NCBI GenBank assembly: GCA_015064085.1
Contig: SVSX01000002.1
Span: 1-64,000, forward strand
DNA: 64,000 bases
Reading direction: 5' to 3'
Source of the DNA: Oscillospiraceae bacterium
Lineage (GTDB): Bacteria; Bacillota; Clostridia; Oscillospirales; CAG-272
The notes beneath the pieces were generated by a model. It ran no database searches. It saw nothing but the letters and a program-made list of their open reading frames with translations, and was not told the DNA's origin. Made by a program: the position numbers and the translations under genes. Positions within the stretch are counted from its first letter, which is position 1. The number at the start of each line of letters is the position of its first letter. This document shows positions 41,573-50,836 of this stretch, in pieces.

Positions 41573-42927
41573 TATCTGAGTATCTCCTTAAGACCCTTGA
41601 TTTGGGGGGCGGTGGTGACAACAACAACGGTATCTCCCGCTCCGATAGTGTCGTTACCCGAGGGGATAACGACCTTTTCATTCTGAAGGATGCAGGCTAT
41701 AAGTACGCCCTCGCGGAGCTTCAGCTCCTTAAGAGGAACGTCGGTAAGTCCGTTGATGCGGGATTTTACCGAAAACTCGAGGATCTCGACCCTGTCACCG
41801 AGAAGTCTATGGAGTGACTCGATTTCAGAACCGCGCACACCCGAGAGGGATCTGATATATTTGAGAATATATACGGCGGTCGATGACTTGGGGGAGACAA
41901 TGCTGTCGAGTCCCACCTGACTGAAAAGCTCGATATATGGAATGGCGCGTATCATAGTCACGATCTTGTTTGTGTTCTGGGTCTTTGCGTACATCGATAC
42001 GATAGCGTTTTCCTCGTCGATATCCGAAAGGGCAAGAAAGGCGTCTGTCTTGTCGAGCCCCTCCTCAAGGAGAAGCTCCTGCTTTGTTCCGTCATCACAG
42101 ACCACAGTGCAGCTGAACTGCTCGGCAAGCTCTCTGCAAAGCTCCTTGTTCTTTTCGATAACAGTGGATTGTATCTTTCCGCGCTTTAAGAGATTTTGAA
42201 GATAATATGTCGTTCTTCCGCCTCCCACTATAAGCACGTTCTTTACGGGATTTTTATATGCGCCTATCGCCTTGAAGAATTTTGTGATGTCGTCCTCGGT
42301 TGCGGTAACGCAGATGGTGTCACCCTTCTGAATACTGAAAAGACCCGTGGGGATATATGCCTTTCCGTCACGGAGAACGGCACAGATCAGAAATCTTATG
42401 TTGAGCTTGATTCTCAGCTCATTGAGGGTCACGTTGCAGATGGGAGAGTCCTCGGGTACGAGATACTGAGCCACCTCGACTCTGCCCTTGCAGAAGGTAT
42501 CGAGCTTAGTTGCCGCGGGGAAGCGGAGAGTGCTGTATATCTCCTTAGCCACAGCCAGCTCGGGGTTTATGGTAAGCGATAGGTTGAGGTCCTTTTTCAT
42601 AAGCTGCATAAGCTCGGAATATTCGGGGTTGCGCACTCGCGCTATAGTGTTCTTGACACCGAGCTTTTTTGCCGCGAGACAGCAGAGAATGTTGATCTCG
42701 TCGCTCGAGGTCACGGCGATAAGAAGGTCTGCCTTCTCCACGTCGGCTTTTTTCAGCACAGAAAGCTCAGCGCCGTTGCCCATAACGCCGAAGACGTCGC
42801 ATTTATTTGATATCTCTGTCAGCGCCGACAGTGAAGAATCAACAACTGTTATGTTGTGGTGCTCCTCCATAAGCTGATAGCAGATCGACGCACCGACCGT
42901 TCCGCATCCTACAATGACGATATTCAT
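41572..42927 (-). CDS. trkA: Trk potassium transport regulator TrkA
   Basis: 451 residues: two RCK halves, each with a Rossmann NAD-binding domain (VGCGTVGASICYQL at the N-terminus; LIVGGGRTTYYLQNLL near 230) and a TrkA_C domain. This is the full-length tandem form found in TrkA. It gates TrkH in response to NADH or other nucleotides. AGGAGG precedes the ATG, and the promoter lies at 42958-42986. Confidence 0.95.
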   Translation of the reverse strand: MNIVIVGCGTVGASICYQLMEEHHNITVVDSSLSALTEISNKCDVFGVMGNGAELSVLKKADVEKADLLIAVTSSDEINILCCLAAKKLGVKNTIARVRNPEYSELMQLMKKDLNLSLTINPELAVAKEIYSTLRFPAATKLDTFCKGRVEVAQYLVPEDSPICNVTLNELRIKLNIRFLICAVLRDGKAYIPTGLFSIQKGDTICVTATEDDITKFFKAIGAYKNPVKNVLIVGGGRTTYYLQNLLKRGKIQSTVIEKNKELCRELAEQFSCTVVCDDGTKQELLLEEGLDKTDAFLALSDIDEENAIVSMYAKTQNTNKIVTMIRAIPYIELFSQVGLDSIVSPKSSTAVYILKYIRSLSGVRGSEIESLHRLLGDRVEILEFSVKSRINGLTDVPLKELKLREGVLIACILQNEKVVIPSGNDTIGAGDTVVVVTTAPQIKGLKEILR

Positions 42928-42957
42928 AAAAAAACCTCCTACGCTTATTTAACTATA

Positions 42958-42986
42958 ATTATAACACCTTTTTTTGATTTTTTCAA
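42958..42986 (-). promoter_or_regulatory. Sigma-A promoter of trkA-trkH
   Basis: On the minus strand, TTGAAA (42986-42981) and TATAAT (42963-42958) with a 17-base spacer. Confidence 0.75.
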
Positions 42987-43010
42987 TACAATTCGAAAAT
43001 AATATAAAAA

Positions 43011-43044
43011 CAGTGCCGTTCAAAAATGAGCGGCACTGCTTTTA
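43011..43044. terminator. Terminator of the GH127 gene
   Basis: CAGTGCCG and CGGCACTG form the stem, with A/T runs on both sides. It lies just after the stop of the minus-strand GH127 gene. Confidence 0.8.
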
Positions 43045-43059
43045 ATGTATATGCGTATT

Positions 43060-44874
43060 TTACTTTACAAAGTGCCAGACCTGCATCTCGCACTCGCCTC
43101 TGTTAGCAAAGGCATAATAGGGAATGAGGGTGGCTTTTGTCTCCTCAAGAAGCTCTTTTCTCTCGCGGTAAAGGGGAGCGTTTTCCTCCTTTTTGCGCCT
43201 GTACGCCTTGATCTTAAGAGTCGGCACGCCGAGTGTCGGATGAATACCCTCCTCAAATCCTGCGCCGCCGTCGAGTCTTATATCGCGTATCATCTCGCCG
43301 TTGTCTGCGCTTTCCATACAGTATACCACAGGTCCTCTCATAACGGCGTATCTTCCGCAGTCGAAGATCGCCTCGGGTCTTGCCTCGATAAATACCGTGG
43401 GCATACCGAGATCAAGGCTGAGGGTCTCTCCGTCACTGAGGTCAAAATATGCGTATCCCTTTGTAGTCTCGCCCGTGTAGCTCTTGCACCAATAGGGTAT
43501 TCTGACGGCAACCTTAAGAGCGCTTCCGTTGACAGTAAGCTCAAGCTTACCGCTCTCGGGGAAGTTGGTCTTTTGTGTCACCTTTATTTTTTTTCCGCCG
43601 ACCACGGTCTCGGTCTCACTGTTCATATACTGATGAACAAAGAGCGTGTCATCACTCGCCGAGTAAAGGAAATTACCTATTGAGGCGATAAATCTCAGAA
43701 TGTTGGGAGGACAGCAGGAGCAGTCGAATACCTCCTTGCGTGTCGTGCTCGGGAAGTGTATTGTTCTTGACGAGTCGGACGCGCTGACGTCACGCTTGTT
43801 CATATATGGAATTATCTCAAGAGGATTTTCGTAGAAGAAGGAGCGTCCGTCAAGTGAAACCGAGGACAAAAATCCGTTGTAGATGACTCTTTCTATAGTG
43901 TCGGAGTATTTTGAGTTAGCATCGAATTTCAACATTCTGTTGGCGAAAAGGGCAAGTCCAAGGGCGGCACAGCTCTCTGTGTAGGCGAGAATGTTTGAGA
44001 GATCGTAATCCACGGTGAATGCCTCTCCCACAGAGGAAGAGCCGATACCGCCCGTGATGTACATTCTCTTTGTTATTATATTCTCAAATAGCGTTTCGCA
44101 AGCCTCAAAAAGCTCCTTGTCGCCTGTGTGGTAGGCAAGATCAGCCATTCCGCAGAAAAGATACACGGCACGGACCGCGTGGCCTTCAGCTGTTGTCTGC
44201 TCTCTTACGGGCAGGTGTGATTGACTGTAGCGCGGGTTGCTTGACTCGACTGAGCATCCCCTCTTGTCGATAAAGTGCTTTGCGAGAGCGAGATGCTTCT
44301 CGTTTCCCGTGACCTCGTAAAGCTTCAGAAGTGCCAACTCGATCTCCTCGTGTCCGGGGGTGAAAAATCCCGTGTCGGCGTCGGTCACAAAGCGCTTCTC
44401 AATATAGTCGACGTAGTCGCACATAAGCTCGAGAAATCTCCTCTTTCCGGTGGCGTTTGCGTAGGCTATAGCCGCCTCAATGAGGTGACCCGCGCAGTAG
44501 AGCTCGTGCCAATTTCTCGTGGTAAATATCTTGTCGGGCTCGACGGTTATGAAATAGGAGTTGAAATAGCCGTTGTCAAGTCTGTTCTTTTCAATGAGTG
44601 AGACCACCTTGTCAATGACCGCCTCGGCTTCGGGCAGCGGAGCTTCCTCCAAAAGATAGGCAACGCCCTCTATCCATTTCGCCACGTCGGAGTCCCAGAA
44701 GATATGGGGCTTCAGGGGATCGCCCTCCTTCCAGTTGCACTCAAATGCGTCAAAGCGTCCCGTTTCCTTGAAGCGATCGTAAACCGCACCAACGGTGACG
44801 TTTCTCAGCATATCCTGCTTTTGTTTCCAAAATCCGTCGGTTATTTTTGTGCGTGAAAAGTCTACGGTGTTCAT
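43060..44874 (-). CDS. Beta-L-arabinofuranosidase, glycoside hydrolase family 127
   Basis: 604 residues, the (alpha/alpha)6 barrel family once called DUF1680. The catalytic zinc-cysteine site is visible as FDCSCCPPNILR (Cys385, Cys387, Cys388), and the KPHIFWDSDVAKWIEG and HELYCAGHLIEAA segments match the family core. Members release beta-L-arabinofuranose from arabinooligosaccharides of plant glycoproteins or pectin side chains. No signal peptide, so intracellular. The ATG follows AGGAGG. It is divergent from an AraC regulator at 44996 that probably controls it. Confidence 0.94.
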   Translation of the reverse strand: MNTVDFSRTKITDGFWKQKQDMLRNVTVGAVYDRFKETGRFDAFECNWKEGDPLKPHIFWDSDVAKWIEGVAYLLEEAPLPEAEAVIDKVVSLIEKNRLDNGYFNSYFITVEPDKIFTTRNWHELYCAGHLIEAAIAYANATGKRRFLELMCDYVDYIEKRFVTDADTGFFTPGHEEIELALLKLYEVTGNEKHLALAKHFIDKRGCSVESSNPRYSQSHLPVREQTTAEGHAVRAVYLFCGMADLAYHTGDKELFEACETLFENIITKRMYITGGIGSSSVGEAFTVDYDLSNILAYTESCAALGLALFANRMLKFDANSKYSDTIERVIYNGFLSSVSLDGRSFFYENPLEIIPYMNKRDVSASDSSRTIHFPSTTRKEVFDCSCCPPNILRFIASIGNFLYSASDDTLFVHQYMNSETETVVGGKKIKVTQKTNFPESGKLELTVNGSALKVAVRIPYWCKSYTGETTKGYAYFDLSDGETLSLDLGMPTVFIEARPEAIFDCGRYAVMRGPVVYCMESADNGEMIRDIRLDGGAGFEEGIHPTLGVPTLKIKAYRRKKEENAPLYRERKELLEETKATLIPYYAFANRGECEMQVWHFVK

Positions 44875-44930
44875 AAAAAACCTCCTGAAATTCGAATTAA
44901 AGCTTGAAAATAAAAGCTTTTTATGGTAAA

Positions 44931-44959
44931 ATTATATCAAATAGACAAGTTGCCTTCAA
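44931..44959 (-). promoter_or_regulatory. Sigma-A promoter of the GH127 gene
   Basis: On the minus strand, TTGAAG (44959-44954) and TATAAT (44936-44931) with a 17-base spacer, inside the divergent gap shared with the AraC gene. Confidence 0.65.
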
Positions 44960-44995
44960 CCTACACAGAACGAGAAAAGGAGCAAAAATCCGACT

Positions 44996-45769
44996 ATGTA
45001 CGAAAGCGTTGAATTTGTTAACGGCGGGAAGTTCACCTCGCGGGGAGTCTGGAAGCATCCCGAAAGAAGGATAGACACAACCGAAATAATTATTGTAACA
45101 ATGGGAAAGATATATATAGCCCTTGACGGAGTAGAATACGAGCTCGGTGTCGGAGACGTGCTGAGGATACCTGCGGGAGTGCTTCACGGAGGCACGAGGG
45201 AGAGCAGTGAAACTGTGTCCTTCTATTGGCTTCACTTCAAGGGCGGAGACAGTGAGAGCCTTCCTCCCGTCCTCTCAAGACCCGAAAGTATATATCAGGC
45301 GGAGCTTCTGGCAAGGCAGATACTTCATTATTCCAATACCGAGGGCTATCCGAGGCAGTGCGGTACTCTGCTTTTGCGGGTACTGCTCGTTGAGCTCGGG
45401 TATGCCAGAGTAGGAGACGAAAGCAGTGGCTATAAACTCTACTGTGAGATAAAGGAGTGGGTCAGGGCAAATTGCGATATGCCGATAAAGGTATCGGACG
45501 TGGCAGAGCGCTTCAGCTATAATTCCGATTACGTCAACAGAGTGTTCAAAAGATATTATAAAGACGGTCTCAAGGCGTATATAGATCAAATGAAGATGCA
45601 GAGGATAAAGCACGACCTCGTCTGTACAGATATGCCCCTGAAGGAGCTCGCGCAGAAATACGGCTTTTCGGAATACAAGTATTTTCTTAAATATTTCAAG
45701 TACCACGAGGGGGCAACTCCAAGGGAGTACACCCGCGCGTATTATAATATACATACCAATACCAAGTAG
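44996..45769 (+). CDS. AraC-family transcriptional regulator with cupin domain
   Basis: 257 residues. The N-terminal cupin (GVEYELGVGDVLRIPAGVLH) is followed by two HTH motifs (KVSDVAERFSYNSDYVNRVF and LKELAQKYGFSEYKYFLKYF). AAAAGGAG precedes the ATG. Its position opposite the GH127 gene, with shared upstream DNA, marks it as the likely sugar-responsive regulator of that gene. Confidence 0.92.
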   Translation: MYESVEFVNGGKFTSRGVWKHPERRIDTTEIIIVTMGKIYIALDGVEYELGVGDVLRIPAGVLHGGTRESSETVSFYWLHFKGGDSESLPPVLSRPESIYQAELLARQILHYSNTEGYPRQCGTLLLRVLLVELGYARVGDESSGYKLYCEIKEWVRANCDMPIKVSDVAERFSYNSDYVNRVFKRYYKDGLKAYIDQMKMQRIKHDLVCTDMPLKELAQKYGFSEYKYFLKYFKYHEGATPREYTRAYYNIHTNTK

Positions 45770-45807
45770 TTCACATAAAATTAACAATTGTAATTTCCAA
45801 ATTGTCC

Positions 45808-45836
45808 TTGTAAAACGACTTGATTTGTGATAAAAT
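45808..45836 (+). promoter_or_regulatory. Promoter of the biotin-dependent decarboxylase operon
   Basis: TTGTAA at 45808-45813 and TAAAAT at 45831-45836 with 17 bases between. The leader to the first start codon is about 75 bases. Confidence 0.55.
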
Positions 45837-45917
45837 TTAGTAAAATCGGGGTAAAAGGTTTGTTTGAGAGATCAGGCAAAAACCTTACTCACTATTGCAC
45901 AAAAACGGAGGCACACT

Positions 45918-47306
45918 ATGGTACAAAATGACGAAAAAGTGTACGGCGTATCAAAGGAAAGACTTGAGCTTCTTTTTGACGTCGGAACATTTGTCGAGCT
46001 TGGCGCATACACAAGACGCCCCACCTCGCCCGAGGAGTACGAAAGCGTTGTTTGCGGCTACGGAGCAGTTGACGGAAAGCTTGTTTTCGCCTTTGCTCAG
46101 GATAGCGGAAGAACAAAGGGCGCGTTTGGAGAACGCCACGCAAGAAAGATTGCCGATATGTATTCATTGGCAGTGAAGAACGGAGCGCCTGTTGTGGGCG
46201 TGTTTGACAGCGCGGGAGCAGTGGTATATGACGGAGCGTCGGCGCTCGCGGCATACGGAAAGGTAATGAAATGTGTTTCCGACGCGTCGGGAGTTATCCC
46301 TCAGATCGCAGTGATCGACGGCGTTTGCGGCGGCTCTGCGGCTGTTATCGCTTCGATGTTCGACCTTACGGTAACTATCGAAAATAAATCAAAGCTTTAC
46401 GTTAACTCTCCCTTTGCTGTGGGAGATGAAATACTGAAGAAGGGCTTTTCTTCGGCGAACGGACTTTCCGCCGCTGAAAAGGCGACCGAGGCTGATGCCT
46501 TCGCATACGTCAAGCAGCTTCTCGGAATGCTTCCTCAGAACAATGCAGAGGGCGCGGTCATAAACGACCTTACCGACGACATAAACAGACTCGTTGGATT
46601 TGATGCCGAGAGCTATGATCCCGAGGCACTTATGGCTCAGCTTTCCGATAACGGCAGATTTGTCAGAGTATATAAGGACTACGCCGAGAACCTTTGCGCG
46701 GGCTTTGCCGTATTCGGCGGAGTTGCGGCGGGCGTGGTCGCCTCCGACCCCAAGAATGGCGGAGTTCTCGATATAAACGCGGCAAGAGTTGCCGCAAAGC
46801 TCGTCTCCTTCTGCGACAGCTTCTCGATCCCCGTGGTAACGCTTGTTAACAGCGAGGGACTCGACGTAAGCGCAGAGGCAGAAGGCGCGTCCTACGCATC
46901 CGAGCTTTCAAGACTTGCTATGGCTTACGCATCGGCAGAGAACGCAAAGCTCACTGTCGTTATGGGCAAGGCTTACGGTGCGGCATTCACGCTGCTTGGC
47001 TCGAAGTCGGTAGGCGCGGATATGGCATACGCTCTTGAGGGCGCGGCTATAAGCGTTCTTTCCCCCGAGGCATCGGTTGCCTTTGTTTGGAACGACAAGG
47101 TCGGCAAGGACGGAGCGACCAGAGAAGAGGTCGAGGCAGAGTGGAAGGAAAAGTGCGCGTCGGCTGCCGAGGCGGCTGAGCGAGGCGAGATCGATGACGT
47201 GATCGAAGCGTCCGAGCTCCGCAAGCGCATTTGCGCGGCTCTTTCAATGCTTGCCTTTAAGGCAGAGGGAAAGCCCTCGCGCAGACACGCTGTAATGCCT
47301 CTTTAA
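45918..47306 (+). CDS. Divergent acyl-CoA carboxyltransferase subunit (MmdA/12S-like)
   Basis: 462 residues from the ATG at 45918 (CGGAGG upstream), against about 510-525 for MmdA or the 12S transcarboxylase subunit; the usual ~40-residue N-terminal helix region is shortened. Two crotonase-like halves are present. The family's oxyanion-hole motifs are altered: DSGGARIQEG is DSAGAVVYDG and GPCAGGA is GVCGGSA, while KAYGAAFTLLGSK near residue 355 is closer to consensus. It should move carboxyl between biotin and an acyl-CoA such as methylmalonyl-CoA, but the changes leave substrate and activity open. First gene of a five-gene operon. Confidence 0.82.
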   Translation: MVQNDEKVYGVSKERLELLFDVGTFVELGAYTRRPTSPEEYESVVCGYGAVDGKLVFAFAQDSGRTKGAFGERHARKIADMYSLAVKNGAPVVGVFDSAGAVVYDGASALAAYGKVMKCVSDASGVIPQIAVIDGVCGGSAAVIASMFDLTVTIENKSKLYVNSPFAVGDEILKKGFSSANGLSAAEKATEADAFAYVKQLLGMLPQNNAEGAVINDLTDDINRLVGFDAESYDPEALMAQLSDNGRFVRVYKDYAENLCAGFAVFGGVAAGVVASDPKNGGVLDINAARVAAKLVSFCDSFSIPVVTLVNSEGLDVSAEAEGASYASELSRLAMAYASAENAKLTVVMGKAYGAAFTLLGSKSVGADMAYALEGAAISVLSPEASVAFVWNDKVGKDGATREEVEAEWKEKCASAAEAAERGEIDDVIEASELRKRICAALSMLAFKAEGKPSRRHAVMPL

Positions 47307-47321
47307 TTCGGAGGTGCTTTT

Positions 47322-47756
47322 ATGAATTTTGATCTTATGATGTCCGGTATCGCACTGGCAATAAGAGCGGACGGAACTTATGAGCCCTTTTCGGCAGACG
47401 CCTTCGCCTACGTCGGACAGATGATGCTTCTCGGAATGGGCGCTATCTTTGCCGTACTTGCTATCCTTTGGGGTGTACTCACGGTGTTCAAGTTTGTATT
47501 TGCCGAGAAACCTATTAAGAAAACACTTGTTAAGGAAGAGCCAAAAGCTCCCGAGGCTCAGACGACGGTTGTCGAGTCAGTAGAGGAAGCTCCTTGCTCT
47601 GAGGCAGACGACGGCGGAGATCAGCTCATCGCCGTTATAACAGCCGCCATTGCCGCATACAGAGCGGCAGAAGAACCCGAAGCGGCGGCAACGGGATTCC
47701 GCGTTGTGTCCTTCCGCAGAGTGGGCGGCGGCAACGCGTGGAACACGAGAAAATAA
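47322..47756 (+). CDS. Decarboxylase gamma subunit, OadG-type
   Basis: 144 residues. One membrane helix (about 35-57, LGMGAIFAVLAILWGVLTVF) and a soluble acidic tail, ending in a conserved-looking AIAAYRAAEEPEAAATGFRV. OadG/MmdD subunits anchor the carboxyltransferase to the membrane pump. The usual His-rich zinc site at the C-terminus is not seen. GGAGGTG precedes the ATG. It lies 15 bases after the carboxyltransferase gene. Confidence 0.82.
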   Translation: MNFDLMMSGIALAIRADGTYEPFSADAFAYVGQMMLLGMGAIFAVLAILWGVLTVFKFVFAEKPIKKTLVKEEPKAPEAQTTVVESVEEAPCSEADDGGDQLIAVITAAIAAYRAAEEPEAAATGFRVVSFRRVGGGNAWNTRK

Positions 47757-47782
47757 ATTTTTGAAAGGTTAAGGTTATAATA

Positions 47783-48181
47783 ATGAAAACTTATCTTATT
47801 GCCGTTAACGGCGTTACCTATACAGTAGAGGTACAGGAGGTCGCTTCCGCTGCCTCCGCACCCGTAGCAGCTCCTGCTCCCGCAGCAGCACCCGCACCCG
47901 CGGCAGCACCCGCACCCGCAGCAGCACCCGCTCCCGCGGCAGCACCCAAGGCAACAGGCGCAAAGGGCGCTGTGTCCGTAAAAGCTCCTATGCCCGGCAA
48001 CGTAGTCAAGGTAAACTGCAAGGCAGGCGCGGCTGTAAAGAAGGGCGACGTTCTCGTTGTTCTTGAAGCTATGAAGATGGAAAACGATATTTGTGCTCCC
48101 GATGACGGAGTAGTCGCAAGCGTTGAGGTATCTCAGGGCGCATCTGTTGAGACAGACGCAGTTCTCGTAACTCTTAACTGA
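47783..48181 (+). CDS. Biotin carboxyl carrier protein with long Ala-Pro linker
   Basis: 132 residues. An N-terminal strand pair (TYLIAVNGVTYTVEVQEV) leads to a flexible Ala-Pro linker made of repeated PAPAAA units (about 28-55), then a compact biotinyl domain. The biotinylated lysine is Lys98 in VLEAMKMEND. The domain shuttles carboxyl from the carboxyltransferases to the OadB pump. The linker DNA is a degenerate tandem repeat, 'cccgcacccgcagcag'. It is the shared carrier for both carboxyltransferases of the operon. Confidence 0.94.
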   Translation: MKTYLIAVNGVTYTVEVQEVASAASAPVAAPAPAAAPAPAAAPAPAAAPAPAAAPKATGAKGAVSVKAPMPGNVVKVNCKAGAAVKKGDVLVVLEAMKMENDICAPDDGVVASVEVSQGASVETDAVLVTLN

Positions 48182-48221
48182 TTCCTTTGCATAACAAAAT
48201 CTTTGAAAGGAAACAGTGGAA

Positions 48222-49406
48222 ATGCTTCTTGATAGTATCAAAAATTTCTTGACGTCAACAGGTATTGCCGATCTTCTTGCTACCGAAGGCTGGTGGAAGA
48301 CCCTTATAATGATAGCGATTTCCTTTGTTCTCGTATATCTTGCTATCGTCAAAAAGTTCGAGCCGCTGCTCCTGCTTCCGATAGCTATCGGAATGCTGTT
48401 GACCAACCTTCCCGGCGCGGGAATGTTCCATCTTGAATTCTTTATTCAGGAGGAGGTCAATTATGCGCAGGTGCTCCACGACGGAGGACTTCTTGACCTG
48501 CTTTATCTCGGAGTCAAGCTCGGAATTTACCCCTGTCTGATATTTATGGGAATCGGCGCTATGACCGACTTCTCACCCCTTATATCCAACCCGAAGAGTC
48601 TGCTCATCGGAGCGGGCGCTCAGTTCGGAGTATTCGTAGCCTTCGGCGCAGCTCTGCTTTCGGGTATGTTCACGCCTCAGGAGGCGGCGGCGATCGGTAT
48701 CATCGGCGGTGCTGACGGACCTACCGCGATACTCGTTACAAAGACCCTTGCCCCCGCGCTTCTCGGAGCTATCGCGATCGCGGCGTACAGCTATATGGCG
48801 CTGATACCGCTGATCCAGCCTCCGTTTATGAAGCTGATCGTAAACAAAAAGGAAAGAATGATAAAGATGACGGCTCTCCGTCAGGTATCCAAGACCGAGA
48901 AGATCCTTTTCCCGATCGTGGTTACCGTGGTGGTCGCCCTTGTCATTAAGGACGCAGTACCCCTTGTGGGCTGCCTTATGTTCGGTAACCTTCTCAACGT
49001 CTGCGGTGTGACCGACAGACTCTCTAAAACAGCTCAGAACGAGCTTATGAATATCGTAACAATATTCCTCGGAATAACCGTTGGAGCAACGGCAAGCGCG
49101 GATAACTTCCTCCGCCCCCAGACACTTCTTATAATCGGCTGCGGACTCGCTGCCTTCGTGGTATCCACCTGCGGCGGACTTATCACGGCTAAGATAATGA
49201 ACTGGATCACGGGAGGAAAGATCAATCCTCTTATCGGCTCGGCGGGTGTTTCCGCAGTACCTATGGCGGCGAGAGTCAGCCAGAAGGAAGGTCAGAAAGC
49301 AGACCCCTCAAACTTCCTTCTTATGCACGCAATGGGTCCAAACGTTGCCGGCGTTATCGGCTCAGCGGTAGCGGCAGGCGTGTTCCTGTCTTGGTTTGCC
49401 GCTTAA
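48222..49406 (+). CDS. Sodium-pumping decarboxylase beta subunit, OadB-type
   Basis: 394 residues, about nine to eleven membrane helices. The ATG at 48222 is preferred; a GTG two codons earlier is also possible (GAAAGGA upstream). The family's sodium-site motifs appear: IGAMTDFSPLI with the key Asp, GIIGGADGPTAI, and the Asn- and Ser-containing C-terminal helix region (SAGVSAVPMAARV). OadB/MmdB decarboxylates carboxybiotin and pumps sodium outward. It is the energy-conserving core of the operon. Confidence 0.95.
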   Translation: MLLDSIKNFLTSTGIADLLATEGWWKTLIMIAISFVLVYLAIVKKFEPLLLLPIAIGMLLTNLPGAGMFHLEFFIQEEVNYAQVLHDGGLLDLLYLGVKLGIYPCLIFMGIGAMTDFSPLISNPKSLLIGAGAQFGVFVAFGAALLSGMFTPQEAAAIGIIGGADGPTAILVTKTLAPALLGAIAIAAYSYMALIPLIQPPFMKLIVNKKERMIKMTALRQVSKTEKILFPIVVTVVVALVIKDAVPLVGCLMFGNLLNVCGVTDRLSKTAQNELMNIVTIFLGITVGATASADNFLRPQTLLIIGCGLAAFVVSTCGGLITAKIMNWITGGKINPLIGSAGVSAVPMAARVSQKEGQKADPSNFLLMHAMGPNVAGVIGSAVAAGVFLSWFAA

Positions 49407-49429
49407 TATCAAATGGAGGATAGATTCTA

Positions 49430-50827
49430 ATGGCAAAAGTAAAAATAACAGAAACGGTTCTTCGTGACTCCCATCAGTCTCTCGTCGCAACGAGAATGAC
49501 CACAGAGGATATGCTTCCGATACTCAGCGCACTTGATAAGGTCGGATATCACTCTCTCGAGGCTTGGGGCGGAGCAACCTTTGATTCCTGCCTGAGATTC
49601 CTTAATGAGGACCCTTGGGAAAGACTTCGCAAAATACGCGCGAGCGTAAAGAATACAAAGCTTCAGATGCTCTTCCGCGGACAGAATATCCTCGGATACC
49701 GTCACTATTCCGATGACGTTGTTGAGTATTTCGTTCAGAAGTCGATAGCAAACGGAATAGACATTCTCAGAATATTCGACGCGCTTAACGATGCCCGTAA
49801 CCTTGAAACAGCCATCAAGGCAACAAAGAAGGAGGGCGGACACGTTCAGGCGGCTATCAGCTACACAACGGGTCCCGTTTACACAACAGAGTATTTCACA
49901 AATTACGCAAAGACCCTTGAGAATATGGGCGCTGACTCTATCTGTATCAAGGATATGGCGGGACTTCTCAAGCCCTACGACGCTTACGAGCTTGTAAAGG
50001 CACTGAAGGAAACTGTAAGTGTTCCGATACAGATGCACACCCACTATACCTCGGGACTTGCTTCGATGACACTTATAAAGGCTATCGAGGCAGGAGTTGA
50101 CATTGTCGATACGGCAATATCCCCTATGGCGCTCGGAACGTCACAGCCTCCCACAGAGTCTCTCGTTGCGACTCTCGCGGGAACAGAGTACGATACGGGA
50201 ATCGACCTTTCGGCGCTCGATGAGATCACAAAATATTTCGATCCCATTCGCGCAAAATATCTTGAATCGGGACTCCTTGACCCCAAGATGCTCAAGGTCG
50301 ACGTTAACGCCCTTATCTATCAAGTTCCGGGCGGAATGCTCTCCAACCTCGTTTCTCAGCTCAAGCAGGCAGGAAAGTCTGATAAGCTGACAGAGGTTCT
50401 CGAGGAAGTACCGAGAGTAAGAGCAGACGCGGGATATCCCCCTCTTGTTACCCCCTCCTCTCAGATCGTCGGAACTCAGGCGGTGTTCAACGTTATCGGC
50501 GGTGAGAGATATAAGATGGTCACAAAGGAGTTCAAGGGACTTGTTCAGGGTCAGTACGGAAAGTCTCCTATGGATATCGATCCCGAATTCGCGAAGAAGA
50601 TCATCGGCGACGCTGAAAGGATCACCTGCCGTCCCGCAGACAAGCTCGCACCCGAGCTTGACGAGCTGAGAGCTAAGATCCCTCAGTATCTTGAGCAGGA
50701 CGAGGATGTGCTCTCCTACGCGCTCTTCGAGCAGGTAGCGCTCAAGTTCTTCGAGTACAGAAAGGCAAAAAAGTACGGACTTGATGCAGGTATAGCTGAC
50801 GCTGCGCTTGGAGTTCACAACGCTTAA
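49430..50827 (+). CDS. Oxaloacetate carboxyltransferase subunit (OadA/PycB, 5S-like)
   Basis: 465 residues: a DRE-TIM HMGL-like barrel (TVLRDSHQSLVATRM, with Asp12 as a metal ligand, and the metal-binding MHTHYTSG) plus the PYC_OADA helical domain. The usual C-terminal biotin domain is absent because it is a separate gene here, as in 5S transcarboxylase. The conserved catalytic Lys lies in SICIKDMAGLL. It transfers carboxyl between oxaloacetate/pyruvate and biotin. GGAGG precedes the ATG. Last gene of the operon. Confidence 0.95.
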   Translation: MAKVKITETVLRDSHQSLVATRMTTEDMLPILSALDKVGYHSLEAWGGATFDSCLRFLNEDPWERLRKIRASVKNTKLQMLFRGQNILGYRHYSDDVVEYFVQKSIANGIDILRIFDALNDARNLETAIKATKKEGGHVQAAISYTTGPVYTTEYFTNYAKTLENMGADSICIKDMAGLLKPYDAYELVKALKETVSVPIQMHTHYTSGLASMTLIKAIEAGVDIVDTAISPMALGTSQPPTESLVATLAGTEYDTGIDLSALDEITKYFDPIRAKYLESGLLDPKMLKVDVNALIYQVPGGMLSNLVSQLKQAGKSDKLTEVLEEVPRVRADAGYPPLVTPSSQIVGTQAVFNVIGGERYKMVTKEFKGLVQGQYGKSPMDIDPEFAKKIIGDAERITCRPADKLAPELDELRAKIPQYLEQDEDVLSYALFEQVALKFFEYRKAKKYGLDAGIADAALGVHNA

Positions 50828-50836
50828 CTTAATATA

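Noticed and set aside
47860..47950. Tandem short repeats as a possible CRISPR or VNTR locus
   Set aside because: They are in frame within the biotin carrier gene and encode its Ala-Pro linker; there are no spacers.
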